Assembly: GCA_039619475.1 (NCBI GenBank)
Contig: CM077115.1
Coordinates: forward strand, 151,875,774 to 151,939,773
Length of the DNA: 64,000 nucleotides
Source: Icerya purchasi
Lineage: Eukaryota; Arthropoda; Insecta; Hemiptera; Monophlebidae
Direction: 5' to 3'
Below, piece after piece: positions 20,160 to 33,023 of the stretch (its first letter is position 1; each line of letters begins with the position of its first letter). The position numbers and the translations under genes are program-made. The notes beneath the pieces are model-generated. The model worked only from the letters and a program-made list of their open reading frames with translations, searched no databases and was not told the DNA's origin.

Positions 20160-21244
20160 GTTTCTTATAATAGTCGAAGTATTATTTAGGGCGAAATTAT
20201 TTAGAGTCATGGGAATTAAAAATTACTTACATACTGTTTTCGGATTTAAATGAAACATAACGGTCTAACATGATCTTACGAATATGTAACACGCATATAT
20301 TATAAAATTTATTCGGAATGATTGAAACAGTAATTAAACGTTTATTAAATTGCTTCCAGATATTGTAATTTTAATTTAGCTATCAGTTTTAAATTTTTCC
20401 CCTACCAAAAATCACAATTTCGAATGAACAAAATCATCAGACTCGGTCCACATGCGTGCAAGTTATGGCCGAACAAAAATAAAACAGCGACGAACGCGTA
20501 CAACCTATTTCTTTCTCCAAATAAATAAAATCTTATCGCCAGTATAAGATCATGACGATAAATTGCGCTTTACGGTAAGGTCTGTTAAATTACGTATATT
20601 ATGAAATATTATGTAAGCGCATATTTTGGAAATTATTCAAGAGAACGGGAATTAAAAATTATTTACACTGTTTTCTGATTTAAATTAGACAAAATGGTCG
20701 CAATTTTAATTAAACAAACGGTTTGGACATGATTTTAAAAACATAGTAATATATTTCAGGCATATATTATAAAATTTGTCGAGTACATAAACTATACATC
20801 TTATACATATATAATATCGTGTAAGAAAATTAATTTAATAAATTCGTGTAAAATCGAATACCTTTTATTTAAATTTAAAACCACACTTTTGTTCTATTTT
20901 TAAACCAAAATATTAAATTTTACGAATTGTTTAGTATCTTCTCTGACTGAAGCAGATTTGGTAATTTACACATGAAGCATCGTCATGCTCGACTAAACTG
21001 GTTTATATTCATTTAAATAAAATATTGCAAAATTTATCAAAAATTTTATATAAAAATGCATAAAAAATTGAGATCTACAAATTGAGTAATAGAGTAAATA
21101 GTTAAAAATAGTAAGTAAAAAATAATACAACAATGTCACCTTAGGGTATATATTTCTGAAATATAATTCTCACTAGTTAATTTGTCGTTGTTTCCACTTT
21201 CCTTTTTTTATCCTATTTTACAATTTTCAATACATAAATTACCC
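20160..21244. other. AT-rich sequence, no gene seen
   Basis: Nothing recognisable; local near-repeats of 'gggaattaaaaattactta' occur at about 20210 and 20650 within otherwise diverged sequence. Confidence 0.4.
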
Positions 21245-23790
21245 GAAAGGGTATATAGCCTAAATTAGCCGAAATTCATAATACTTAGTCTTCTATTTTT
21301 ATTTGAAACTGACATTTTATTCTATTTTTAAATCAAAATAAATATAGATTTTACAAAGGGTATTGCCGAGTTTATATGGGAACTCTGCCCCCGCCGATTT
21401 TTCAATTAGCACTTGGGGAATTGTTTTTTGACATCAAATAAAAATAATTCAGCTAAATTTTCAGCTATTTATCTCAAACGGTTTTCGAGTATTTCAAAAA
21501 AAAAAAACTCGTTTTTTGATTTTATTTATTTTTTTTTTAATAGTAAAATTCAAAATAAATGAATAGCGATTTTTTTTCCCAATTCTTAGGAGTAAAGGAC
21601 AAAAAAAATACTATTACTATGAATCTCAGGTGGAAAGCCGATTTTTAAAAACAGAAATAAAATTAAAATCAATTTTGTGACCGCGTTTTTGAAAAGTGTC
21701 CACCGCCAAATTTTGTTAGAAAATGTCTTTTACACCTCTTTACACTCAGCAATTTTTTCACTTTTTTTTTGAAGTGGTGGAACATAATGAAAAAAAATAA
21801 AAACTTTTTTTTTCAAAATATCGTGTTTAAACACCAACATTTTTTTGTTGGTAGAGCAATATATAGCAAATAATTTTTCAACTGAAAATATACATTTCAC
21901 TCATAAATATATTTAGGTAATTAAGAAATGCTTTCCTTCAAACAATTAAAGGCATTAAAAATACTATTACTATGAATCTCAGGTGGAAAAACGATTTATA
22001 AGAACAAAAAATAACTTAAAATCAATTTTTTGACCGCATTTTTAAATGCCGGGTTTATATGGAAAATCTGCCCCGCGTGTTTTTCAATTAGCACTTGGAG
22101 AATTGTAGACATCAAATAAAAATAATTCAGTTAAATTTTTAGCTATTTATTTCAAACGGTTTTCGAGTATTTCAAAAATACCTCGTTTTTTGAATTTTTT
22201 TTTTAATAGTAAAATTCAAAAAAATGAATAGCGATTTTTTTTCTAATTCTTAGGAGTAATAGACATAAAAAAATACTATTACTGTGAATTTCACGTGGAA
22301 AGCCGATTTTTAAGAACAGAAATAAAATTAAAATCAAATTTTTGACCGCGTTTTTGAAAAGTTTAGAACAATTTTTTTTTTATAGTGGTTGCTTGATTAT
22401 AGTTAACCTAAAAATAATGATATAACCATTGTTTTGTCTTAATTGTATTAATTTATTTCTAATTTACATATTTTCTTTTTTCAATTAATTTCGAGAACAA
22501 TCATTTACTATCTTGCTTACGCTCGATATTTGGCTAAAATAATAAGACCTGCCGAAATATTGAGTTGGCTGTTTTTAAACCAAAAAGTTAATGCTGTAGG
22601 GAATAAGATAGTGACAAAGACTAAGTGACGTTATTTAAAACAGTTTTTCATATATGTCTAAAGCGAAATCATTTCATTTATTGTAAATAATTAATATGTT
22701 TTTTTTAAAAATATGATATATGACTTATAAAATAATTTTCATTTTTATTTATTAATAAAGTAAAATTATTATGGAAATATCGCCGGAAAATTATATCTTT
22801 TATCCCAATGAATTTCTGAATAAAAAAAAAAAATTTAACATCAATTTCTTAATTTTCTAAATATTATTATGAGCAACCAGCAAAAAAGCTTTGGTGTGTT
22901 TAAACACGATATTTTGAAAAAAAAAAAATTAACTTTTTTCCATTATATTCCACCGCTTGAAAAAAAAATGAAAAAACTCCCGAGTGTAAAGGAGTAAAAA
23001 AGACATTTTCTGACAAAATTTGGCGTTGGACACGTTTCAAAAACGCGGTCAAAATATTAATTTTAATTTTATTTCGATTCTTAAAAATCGTCTTTCCACC
23101 TGAGATTCATAGTAACAGTATTTTTAATGTCTTTAATTGTTTGAAGGAAAGCATTTCTTAATTACCTAAATATTTTTATGAGTAAAATGTATATTTTCAG
23201 TTGAAAAATATTTTTAATATATTTCTCTACCAGCAAAAAAAAATTTGGTGTTTAAACACGACATTTTGAAAAAAAAGTAATTTATTTTCATTATGTTCCA
23301 CCACTTCAAAAAAATGAAAAAATTCTGGGGTATAAAGAAGTAAAAAAGACGACAAAAGTTGGCGGTGGACACTTTTCAAACACGCGGTCAAAAAATTGAT
23401 TTTAATTTTATTTCTGTTCTTAAAAATCGGAACAGAATTTTTTTGTCTTTTACTCCTAAGAACTAGAAAAAAAAATCGCTATTCGTTAATTTTGAATTTT
23501 ACTATTAAAGAAAAAAATAAAATCAAAAAACGAGGTTTTTTTGAAATACTCGAAAACCATTTGAGCTAAATAGACGAAAATTTTGCTAAATTATTTGTTT
23601 TTTATGTCATAACGATTCTCCAAGTGCAAATCGAAAAACCCGCGAGGGCACATTTCCTGTATAAACCCGGCTATACCCCCCCCCCTGTAAAATCTAATAT
23701 TTATTTTGATTTAAAAATAGAATAATATTTCAGTTTTAAATAAAAATAGAAAACTAGTTTTTACGAATTTCGGCTAATTTATGTAATCGA
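21245..23790. repeat. Large fold-back element, arms about 750-800 bp
   Basis: The segment from about 21245 (ATTAGCCGAAATTC) to 22045 recurs in inverted order from about 23790 (GAATTTCGGCTAAT) down to 23035. Shared landmarks in mirrored order are the GTAAAATC/GATTTTAC flank, CCCATATAAA-type end, TCACCTGAGATTCATAG, GTCCACCGCC, GTTTAAACAC and GTTTGAAGGAAAG. The central 1 kb contains a second left-type end at 22046 and a further partial inverted segment at 22900-23035. No coding capacity was found. A transcript would form a very long hairpin. Confidence 0.85.
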
Positions 23791-24310
23791 AAAACACCAA
23801 AAAAATATTATAAATCCAGAAATATTACAATAACATATACTTGAATTCGTAAAATCATGTCAGATCATTTTATTCAAAATCAAAATAAAACATTTAAAGG
23901 CAGAAAAATGACTAACATGAATTTTGGCCGCATTTAGTTATAAACCAAATGAATTTTTCACTACGTTCCCTGCATTTACTGTACGCTACTTTTTTACAAA
24001 ATATCAACATTTTCTAAAAAAAATTACGCAACATTTTTAACATCTATAGACAGAATTATCTAACATACTTTTGTGAATACACATCGTACTATCTTAAATT
24101 TGAAAAAAGGCATAAAATCATTTTCATACGAGTACATTATACACTGAAATACCTCCTCTAAATTTAAAACATGTTGAACATGTCCGATAATATAGCAAGT
24201 GTTATAAAGGGATAATTAACCGAATTAAAAAAGAACAAAATATAATCGAATTATTAAAAATCAATAAAATTAAATGAAAACACAATGTTGGTTAACAGAA
24301 CGAAATTTAC

Positions 24311-24339
24311 CTCCCGTATCGACTGGATCATTGAAGTAT
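24311..24339 (-). other. Exon-like 29-nt segment, copy 1
   Basis: On the minus strand, TTTCCGTTATACAG is a good acceptor and GGGAG / GTAAATTTCG a plausible donor. The segment holds an ATG followed by open codons (M-I-Q-S-I-R-E). It is base-for-base the same as 26529-26557. It lies about 215 bp downstream of the donor at 24554, as exon 2 would. Confidence 0.35.
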
Positions 24340-24553
24340 CTGTATAACGGAAACGATGCACACGAGCATAACACGTATCGGTTGAAGCGGTAATTTTTAT
24401 GAAAAGTCTTAAAATAATCTGTAATCAAATAAACGAATCCCAACTAAATATTAAATTTAAGAAATCTGAATTCTAAACAGAACGAAGTTACGTAAAATTG
24501 TAAAAACAAATTAAAATTATTAACTAAATCGAATGAAAATGCTAAAAACTTAC

Positions 24554-24680
24554 CTCACATGGCGGACTACGGACAACCCGCATCAACACACTTAGGGAAT
24601 ACAGAAACGAACGTAATACGCATCAGCTGTTCAACGGTTGAGTTAGAAAACGGAATGAGAACGATGAAAATTTTTGATCA
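24554..24680 (-). promoter_or_regulatory. Possible first exon/promoter, copy 1
   Basis: A strong minus-strand donor, ATGTGAG / GTAAGTTTTTAGC with edge at 24554, ends a short GC-richer segment. It is a truncated, more diverged copy of 26778-27235; the duplication breaks off at 24681, removing most of the GC-rich upstream region. Confidence 0.35.
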
Positions 24681-24683
24681 GGG

Positions 24684-25830
24684 CATATAGCCCGGTTACA
24701 TGGGAAATCTGCCCCGCGGGTTTTTCGATTCGCACCTGGAGAATTGTTTCGACATCAAATAAAAATAATTCAGTTAAATTTTTAGCTATTTATTTCAAAC
24801 GTTTTTCGAGTATTTCAAAAATACCCCGTTTTTTGAATATTTTTTTTAATAGTAAAATTCAAAATAAATGAATAGCGATTTTTTTCCTAATTCTTAGGAG
24901 TAAAAGACAAAAAAAAATACTATTACTATGAACCTCAGGTGGAAAGACGATTTTTAAGAACAGAAATTAAATTAAAATTAATTTTTTGACGCGTTTTTGA
25001 AAAGTTAAGAACAATTTTTTCTTTATAGTGGTTGTTTGATTATCGTTAACCTAAAAATAATTGTTTTAATTATAATAATTTACTTTTAATTTACAAATTT
25101 TTTTTCTTTAATTAATTTCAAACAATCATTTACGATCTTGTCGATATTTGGCAGGAATAATAAGACCTGCCGAAATATTGAGTCGGCTGTTTTTAAACCA
25201 AAAAGGTTATGCTGTAGTGAATGAAGATAGTGACAAATACTAAGTCACGTTATTTAAAATAGTTTTTCATATGTCTAAAGCGAAATCATTAATGTGAAAT
25301 TATTATGGCTAATATCGCAGAAATTTTTTTTATTCCGATGAATTTTTTCTTAATTTACTAAATATTTTGTTGAGTAACCAGCAAAAAAGTTTATGTGCGT
25401 TTAAACACATTTGAAAAAAAAATTAGTTTTTATTTTTTTTCATTATATTTCATCACCTCAAAAAATATGAAAAAATTCCGGGGTAAAAAGAAGTAAAAAA
25501 GACAATTTGGCGGTGGACACTTTTCAAAAACGCGGTCAAAAAATTGATTTTAATTTTGTTTCTGTTCCTAAAAATCGGCTTTCCACCTGAGATTCATAGT
25601 AATAAGTATATTTTTATGTATTTTACTCCTAAGATTCATTTATTTTGAATTTTACTATTAAGAAAAAAAATAAAATCAAAAACGAGGTTTTTTTGAAATA
25701 CTCAAAAACCGTTTGAGACAATTAGCCGAAAATTTGGCTAAATTATTTTTTTTTTTATGTCATAACGATTCTCCAAGTGCAAATCGAAAAACTCGCGGAG
25801 GCAGATTTCCCATATAAACCCGGCTATACT
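24684..25830. repeat. Fold-back element, copy 2
   Basis: The left end ATAGCCCGGTTACATGGG and right end CCCATATAAACCCGGCTAT are inverted repeats. Arms of about 320 bp (24684-25010 and 25500-25830) enclose about 500 bp. It is a shorter relative of 21245-23790, with conserved loop sequence (compare 25030-25260 with 22410-22640). No protein coding was seen. Confidence 0.85.
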
Positions 25831-26528
25831 CCCCCCCCTTTGTAAAATCAAAGGTTTATTTTGATTTAAAAATAGAATAAAATTTCAGTTTTAAATAAAA
25901 ATAGAAAATTAGCTTTTACGAATTTCGGCTAATTTATGTAATCGCAAAACACCAAAAGAAATATTATAAATCCAGAAATATTACAATATACTTGAATTCG
26001 TAAAATCATGTTAGATCATTTTATTCAAAATCAAGACCAATAAACTGTTGAAAAATCATCTACCCACGGAATGAGAGATATTAAAAAAAGGAAAATAAAA
26101 CATTTAAATGCGGAAAAGTGACTAACATGAATTTTGGCCGCATTTAGGTATAAACAAAATTAATTTTTCACTATGTCCCCGTCGTTCACTGTACGCTACT
26201 TTTTTTAGAAAATATCAAAATTTTCTAAAAAAAATTACGCTAGTGCATTAAACATTTCTAACATTTGCGGACAGAATTATTTAATATACTCTCGTGAATA
26301 TACACCGGAATATATTAAATTTGAAAATGGCAGAAAATAATTTTCATACGAGTACATTATACATTGAAATACCTCCTCTTAATTAGAACATGTTGAACAT
26401 GTCGAAAATATAGCAAATGTTATAAAGGGATAATTAACCGAATAAAAAAAGAACAAAACATAATCGAATTATTAAAAATCAATAAAATTAAATGAAAACA
26501 CAATGTTGGTTAACAGAACGAAATTTAC

Positions 26529-26557
26529 CTCCCGTATCGACTGGATCATTGAAGTAT
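26529..26557 (-). other. Exon-like 29-nt segment, copy 2
   Basis: It is identical to 24311-24339, including acceptor, internal ATG and donor. Full identity inside a diverged duplication fits either recent duplication or constraint. Confidence 0.35.
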
Positions 26558-26777
26558 CTGTATAACGGAAACGGTGCACACGAGCATGACACGTATCGGT
26601 TGAAGCGGTAATTTTTATGAAAAGTCTTAAAATAATCTGTAATCAAATAAACGAATCCCAACTAAATATTAAATTTAAGAAATGTGAATTCTAAACAGAA
26701 CAAAGTTACGTAAAATTGTAAAAACAAATTAAAATCAACTAAATCGAAAAAAAGACATGAAAAAGCTAAAAACTTAC

Positions 26778-27235
26778 CTCACACGGCGGACTACGGACGA
26801 CCCGCATCAACACACTTCGAGAATACAGAAGCGAACGTAATACGCATCAGCTGTTCAACGGTTCGAGTTCGAAAACGGAATGAGAGCGCTGAAAATTTTC
26901 GATCACGAAGTTGACGTAACGAACAATGCTTTTCGAAGGGTCGCATTCGGTAGTCGCGGGTTTCCCGATTACGCGGGCATTTCGAGCGCACTCCAGATCG
27001 GATGATCGGGCGTTGCCTGACCAGTTTTCTGACCAATAAAAACGCTCGAAAGGCAGGTGGCAGCGACGGCTTGCGTAAACGAAAAAATTACGACCTTTTT
27101 CGAACGCAGTACTTGGTTTTACCAATCACCGATGCCGTCTAACCGTTGCCATTCTCTGCGACAAGACAACAAAAAAGAACCGGACAACTTCCCCTTTCGT
27201 TTTCGTCTATCAACTCGCCCGATACAAAAGTGTGT
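26778..27235 (-). promoter_or_regulatory. GC-rich promoter-like block with first-exon donor
   Basis: This is the most CpG-rich non-transposon block in the window. The minus strand ends it with GTGTGAG / GTAAGTTTTTAGC (edge at 26778). A CCAAT motif lies at about 27030 on the plus strand. No long conserved ORF is evident; the overlapping open frames on both strands (60-92 codons) have no recognisable family. I infer a CpG-type promoter and 5' UTR exon of a gene that runs leftwards, which is not proven. Confidence 0.4.
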
Positions 27236-28584
27236 TTAAATTACGGCGACATTTCGTATTTTCCCGTAGAAAATAAGAAAAAAAAGGAGTAACATCATTT
27301 AATCGATTTTTTTTTCAGAATAGAATTTTCTCTTTATTTCCGAATGGGGTTAATATGACTCATACAACCATTTATTTTCGTTTTATTTTATATTTTCCCT
27401 GTACTTGACTGATGATAAAAATTAAAAAACGAACAAACATTTTTCTTTCTTCTCTAACAATGTGTAGCAGCACACGAAGAATTAAAATAGTTTTTTATTT
27501 AAAAATTTAGAAACGGCGAATGGGATACTTAAAAGAAGCGTAGTTCCTCCGAGGCACATTGTGCCTTCGGTCAATTCATTTTTCGGCTAAAGCACGACGT
27601 TACCATCTAAAATAAATTATGCCCGGATCATAAGGCTCAGACGGATGATTTACGGTATTTTAATTTTAATAAAATTCATTATTTTGTAGGCATATTTCGT
27701 TATACCGCATGAATAATGCTGTTAATTAATGCGAATTGTTATCGTCTGTCTAAATTATAACTGAATCTTCTACTTAATATGACCGTAATTCGGTTTGTTC
27801 TTTTCTACCATGTTGATGTGATGTTAATATAACATCGGAAGTATGTTTTCGTTTTTTTTTTTTTTTTTTTTTTATTGAACTGGCTTCACTTTTTGGCCAA
27901 CTTTATATTCTCTAATTTTGCAAAAATACATAGTCCTTAATGAGCGCATTTAAAACGTATAAGAGACGTAATTTTCATTAATAATCCATCATAAAAGAAA
28001 CGAAAAGGTTAGAACTGCGTGCCGATAGCACGTGCACTTTACGAATAAACACCGCTACAGATGAATTCGATAAAACGGTTTCATCGTAATAATTGAATAT
28101 TTTAACACCGGTTTTAATTAACATCAAAATAAAACCGCTTTAGGTGCTTTAATTAATTTTTAAAATCCGACGTTTGTAAAATTTACTACTTAGATAGTAC
28201 ATGGGATACAGCGGTGGCAGATTCCGGGTTATGTATCGGCGGGTGTGCAAAAATAGGGGTTAGGCAGGTATAAAAGTTCCAAGTTATACGGTTATCGGCA
28301 ATTTTTATTATCTAATATAATCTAGTTTTAGGTACCACGTTTCCGTTTAGGCTTGTAAGGATACCATTATTTCATTAATTGTACCTTTTATAAAAATGAA
28401 AATTAATTAACCTGTATCTCGAAAACCAGAAGAGCCACAAAAAAAAATTAGGTATTTTTGAATTCAGCGCATCAAATATGTCCAAAATCAGTTCTAATTT
28501 TTGCAGCACCGAGAAAGAAAAAAAAAATTTGTTTTGCTTTGTACTATTTATTTAAATTCGTATGCGATTAGCAATGGAGACAAT
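27236..28584. other. AT-rich sequence with a T-run
   Basis: A run of about 25 T at 27850-27874 followed by ATTGAACTGG reads on the minus strand as an AATAAA-type signal and A tail, possibly the end of a retroposed sequence. Nothing else recognised. Confidence 0.35.
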
Positions 28585-29882
28585 GTAGGAACCGGTTTGG
28601 AAGTTATTTGTATAATAGAAAGGACATAGTGAACATAGTTCAAGAATTAAGTAGAGAGGGAATTGCATCGGCAAGAGTGGGACAAGGAACTATTTTGGCT
28701 CCGTTATTATTTTTGATTTATACCAACTCCCTTCATAAATTCGTTAAAAACTCGACAGTTTTTGCTTATACGGATAATGATCTCGTTATCGAGAGCTGCG
28801 ACATCCATGAAGCCGAAAGATTTTTGCAAGAAGATGTGAATAGTATGTGTAGGTGGGCGCACGATAAACATCTAACTATTAATATAAAAAAAATCGAAGG
28901 CCTCGTACATAAGAACGCCCAGTAGATACAGAACATATATACTATCTATTACAATGCATAACAATAATTACTTACATAACTATTTAATTTCTACTTCGAA
29001 CTATGGGTGTACACAACTGGAAACGATAGAAGAGATTAAATATTTAGGATTTTAATTACCGACAGAACATTATCTTGGGACAAGCATATTATAAATTTAT
29101 CTAATAAAATTAGGCAAGTGCTACCGGCACTTTTTTAAATTGGCTCTTTCAATACTATATGGTAGTTTGCGTGTATATTATAACGCGATAGTATTGTCAA
29201 GAATCATGCATGGGATATCAATTTGGGGTAAAGCAAAAAGAACGATAAACAAAAAAATTGGTAGTCAGCAAAAGAAATGCTTAAAGGCATATTATCCCTG
29301 ATAAAGATCAGGTTAATAGTAATATTAGCCGGTGGAAAGAAAGAAACGAAATGTCTCCAAGGATGTACTATCACCAGTTGCTTGAATATAAGACCACAAG
29401 TTAGCTACGAAGACAAGAAGCAGGACAACGAGGAGTAATAGGGAGGTATATTTTATTCGACCGAAAGACATAAATAGTAAGATTGATAATACGGATGAAA
29501 TAGTTCTAATTAAGCTGCTAGAACGAATCCCAGAAGATATAATGCAAAAATAAATAGGAACTTGGAAAGTATTATTTAAGTAATGGTTGGTGTGGATAAC
29601 GTTAGTGAGTGACATTTAATGTTAGATAAACTGGGAACTGGCTGTGGTGGAGAATCGACCATTCGTATTCGTCAAATATGTGGAATGGAAATGGTTGTAT
29701 GATGATAAATAGTTCCGTTTTTTTTGTTGTTTTTTTTCATACTTTTTATGAAAAATTAATTGTAATGAAACATTATAATTGATCTTTTGAATAAACGATG
29801 ATAAGTGTGTTAGGCACCCACAGACTGCCCGTATGCTTTGTGGAACCTACAATTAATTTTTTTAATAATAAAAAAAAAAAAA
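28585..29882 (+). mobile_element. Decayed 5'-truncated LINE
   Basis: It is a plus-strand reverse transcriptase remnant from the segment before the catalytic box to a 3' A-rich tail at 29868-29882. Its C-terminal blocks (H-G-I-S-I-W-G, L-E-R-I-P-E-D-I-M) resemble those of the LINE at 4924-7253, so the two are related but old relatives. Confidence 0.8.
28608..28925 (+). pseudogene. LINE reverse transcriptase fragment
   Basis: It reads V-G-Q-G-T-I-L-A-P-L-L-F-L-I-Y, then F-A-Y-T-D-N-D-L-V-I in place of the F-A-D-D box, and L-T-I-N-I-K-K. The catalytic D-D has been altered by substitution and insertion, so it is inactive. Remnants Y-L-G-F and L-S-W-D-K-H-I continue beyond in shifted frames to about 29.3 kb. 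Confidence 0.85.
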
Positions 29883-32485
29883 ACACGGATAAGAACGAGT
29901 AAGAATAGTAAGTTTAAATAGTTAGAATTAAAAGAAGGAAACGATAGAGCGGAACATTGGGAATAGATGTGGTCAGAATTACATTTTTAATTATGACTGG
30001 GAAATGCAGAGGAGAATAAAGAGTCTCGCACATAGAATGTCGGATCTTTTGAAGCCTGTAGAATGGGCTGCGTATTTTTTTCAGACTTTTTGTCTTACAA
30101 TTTTATAATATACCACTCGGCTTTACCCCGGCTAAGATATATTTGAAGACTATATAACATTAATAATGATATTTTTAAAAATAATTTAATCATTATTTTA
30201 TTGATTCAAACAATAAAAAAAAAAAAAAAAAAAAAATGAAAAGTTGACAATTTTCTAGTCGGAGAATCAAATGTTCATATGCGTTTTCTACAAAATATCA
30301 AATTATCTTACGAAGTCCTAATTACTTTGGAAATAGAACATAGCCTATAACTATTTGCTGTAGAGTAGCCTTCAAATGGCCGGAGAATTTTTTAAAATCA
30401 GTCGAGTAGTTTTTCCGTGCAATAACACTCTTTAGATATGTGTGTTGTGTGTGTCTGTGCTTGCACGCGTGGCCGCATATGCATATACATATATATTGCA
30501 TATATATACGTATATATACCTATATATGTTGCGTATGTATGCATATATGTACTTATTGATTATAATGCAGAGTAAACAAAAAGATCTTTCTCTTGACAGC
30601 CGCAGTTTTCATCATTCTATATTTATACCTTTTTGTGTCGAAATTGGATTACAGACGGAATACTGTGTCCAACGAGGACGACCGATCATCGATATCAGCC
30701 GCGTCGAGTACTCGTATGTAACAAGCGTTTGTAATTTTAATCTTGCAGAGAAAATGCTTGCAAAACATTAATAGTAATGTAGGAACAGAAAATAATACAT
30801 AAATGATGACTAGTCGAGTTGCTACAAGATTGCTGGCAATTTCGACGTACGTCAGTACGTCCGAAGAAAAAACTTACATACGCATATCCTTTATAAATGT
30901 AGCTGAATTGTAAAACGACGTGTGGGAAACTGTAGTAGTAAAAGGCATTTTTCCGAATATAGGAATATTTCATTTTAGTTGTCTCTGAAATCTGTCGCTT
31001 TGTCGGCTGTCAAAAATAAGAGTTTTGCCCCTACACTTTTTTTTATTTTTTTTTTTATAATAAATTTCTTTGGGCGCGACACTTCAGACGCAATATTATT
31101 TTTTATTGTCTACGATTTGAAAAGTTAGTTGGATGTTCAAATTTTCACTTCGTCACTTGTGTCTTTTTCTGTCTACATAATTCAAAATGATATTCGCTAA
31201 TCAGGAACGTAATACGTCAATCGATATCCGCACATTATATATGTATGTACATACATGAGGTTAAATGTTAATTCTAGTATCGAGAACTTGTTTGTTAACG
31301 AGTAAAGTTTTTATTTTCAAAATAAATTGAAACCATAAGCATTAACTATTTTATAATTATGTTCAACTAATTGCTTTTATTCTGCTACATTTGTATTTAT
31401 ATTATTTTTATAAATTAATAAATTAATATATTATCTGATGTGTATGTGGACAGAGTATTCAATTTGACTGATTGTGAGAAAGAATTAACATTACATCAGT
31501 ACATGACGAAATATGCTCTCTGCGTATATATACGTATGTACTATAATGTGTACATTACAAATGAAACGGTACTATTTATGATTTTTGCCCTCAGGGATTT
31601 TTTGGAACCAGTGGATTAAAATTATCAAATTTTTAAATAGATTAAAGTTTTCTCCTTTTTATAATTTAACCCGATATATTTAAATATTCACCTATACTTT
31701 TCTTTCGTAAACGGCCGACCACTTTAAACACAATATTACGTATATAGAAAACGAAAACAAACAATAATGATTGATTAACCTGAATAAACGTAATAAATTT
31801 GTCGGTGGTGATCCGTGATCTGTGATCCATTGACAATCCGGTAGCTTTCAGGTGGCTGAGGTTTTTGATTGATGAGGTGTGAAATACTTAATATTTTCCG
31901 AATAATTAACTTTTGCGGAAGATGCAAGAACAATCCTAGCTCAAAGCTGCATGATAAGAGTCGAACATTCGTTTTTATAAAAAAAAAGTGGCATTAAATA
32001 TCAACCGCGACTTTGGCCTTCTTTAGCGAAACGAAATTTTATCATTAACTTGGATAACTGTCACTAAGTCATTGAAAGGAGACCGGGTTAAACGATTCTT
32101 TTCGAACGGTAAAAAGCGACTCGCCAATAACTAGGTAATTTTTCTAGCCAACGGTGAGCTACGACTCTCTCCTCAAAAAACCACCGTCCGATCTTTTTTT
32201 TTCATTTCTTCTTCCTTACCGCCCCGTGACCACTGAAATTTACTCAGTTAGCGTATACCACGTTTCTTATTGCGGTTTTTGATGATTGGTTCTTCACCCC
32301 CCACCAATAACAAAATATCACGTAAAAGTAAAGCAGTCACATACGAGAGCATCGGGTACTCGCACTTTTTTAATTTTAATAAATTCTTGCAATTACTTTA
32401 GGATGTAAGATCAGACAATAATTGATTAAATATATTAAACCGATATTATTGCCAGAGATATAATTATATTAAACATAGGAAATTG
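29883..32485. other. AT-rich spacer with simple repeats
   Basis: It holds an A22 run at about 30212-30235 after CAATAA (a likely retroposon tail), a TG/TA-rich patch at 30435-30550 and a T-run at 31040-31062. No gene recognised. Confidence 0.4.
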
Positions 32486-32815
32486 TTTTAAAATATACCC
32501 TATAGTTACAGGAATATTACAAGGTTCTGTGATGTTACCTCTACACAAGTGGAAATGATAACGTATATAGTCGATATAGCGATAATAATCGCTGATAGAA
32601 CATTAAACTTATTAAGGAATAAAGTATAATTCAAGTATGTAAAATAATAGAAGAAATTTTTAAATAAATTTAGTCTACATATCAACGTAGAGAAATCTAA
32701 TCATATAGTATTTAGCAAAATAAATATAGATAGTCCGTTTAATTTAAACCAATATATAGACTAAATATTATAAGTGTACAACAGATTACCATATTATTGG
32801 GTTATACTGATCTTT
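32486..32815 (+). pseudogene. LINE reverse transcriptase relic
   Basis: Short readings in several frames retain I-V-T-G-I-L-Q-G-S-V, A-I-I-I-A-D-R-T-L-N-L-L and L-H-I-N-V-E-K-S-N-H-I-V-F-S-K, in the order of R1/Jockey-type reverse transcriptases. Highly decayed. Confidence 0.55.
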
Positions 32816-32959
32816 GTTATTAAGGCGAATAATGCGTTCCTGCCACCTGAATTACATTCATTTCAATGTAATTAAAATACTTTTCATTTCGATTTTTGTA
32901 CATTTATTGAACTTAATTCATTTTGAGTACTAATTTTATCCTAATAAAAAAATGAATTT

Positions 32960-33023
32960 AATTCAGCTAATAAGTTATCACATTTACTTTCTAAGGCGGT
33001 ACGAAGTTCGCCGGGTCAGCTAG
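32960..33023 (+). mobile_element. Helitron-like 3' end
   Basis: GGCG...CGCC can pair around 32995-33012 and is followed by GGGTCAG and a terminal CTAG at 33020-33023, then T. A GC-rich hairpin about 10 nt before CTRR, next to T, is the Helitron 3'-end signature. No 5' TC end was identified, so this is tentative. Confidence 0.4.

Larger units (their letters stand above)
22046..24681. repeat. Tandem duplication, copy 1
   Basis: It begins with TGCCGGGTTTATATGG and ends with GAAAATTTTTGATCA. A second copy follows immediately at 24684-26904, with internal indels but long near-identical runs (for example 24280-24600 versus 26495-26830). The duplicated unit includes half of the fold-back and the GC-rich exon-like segment. 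Confidence 0.8.
24684..26904. repeat. Tandem duplication, copy 2
   Basis: It is the second copy of 22046-24681 and ends with GAAAATTTTCGATCA. Similarity is highest in the last 450 bp, where the exon-like segments lie. Confidence 0.8.

Noticed and set aside
26791..27239. Overlapping 60-92-codon frames on both strands as proteins
   Set aside because: Open frames are expected in GC-rich DNA; the splice donor and CpG content suggest promoter/5' exon instead.
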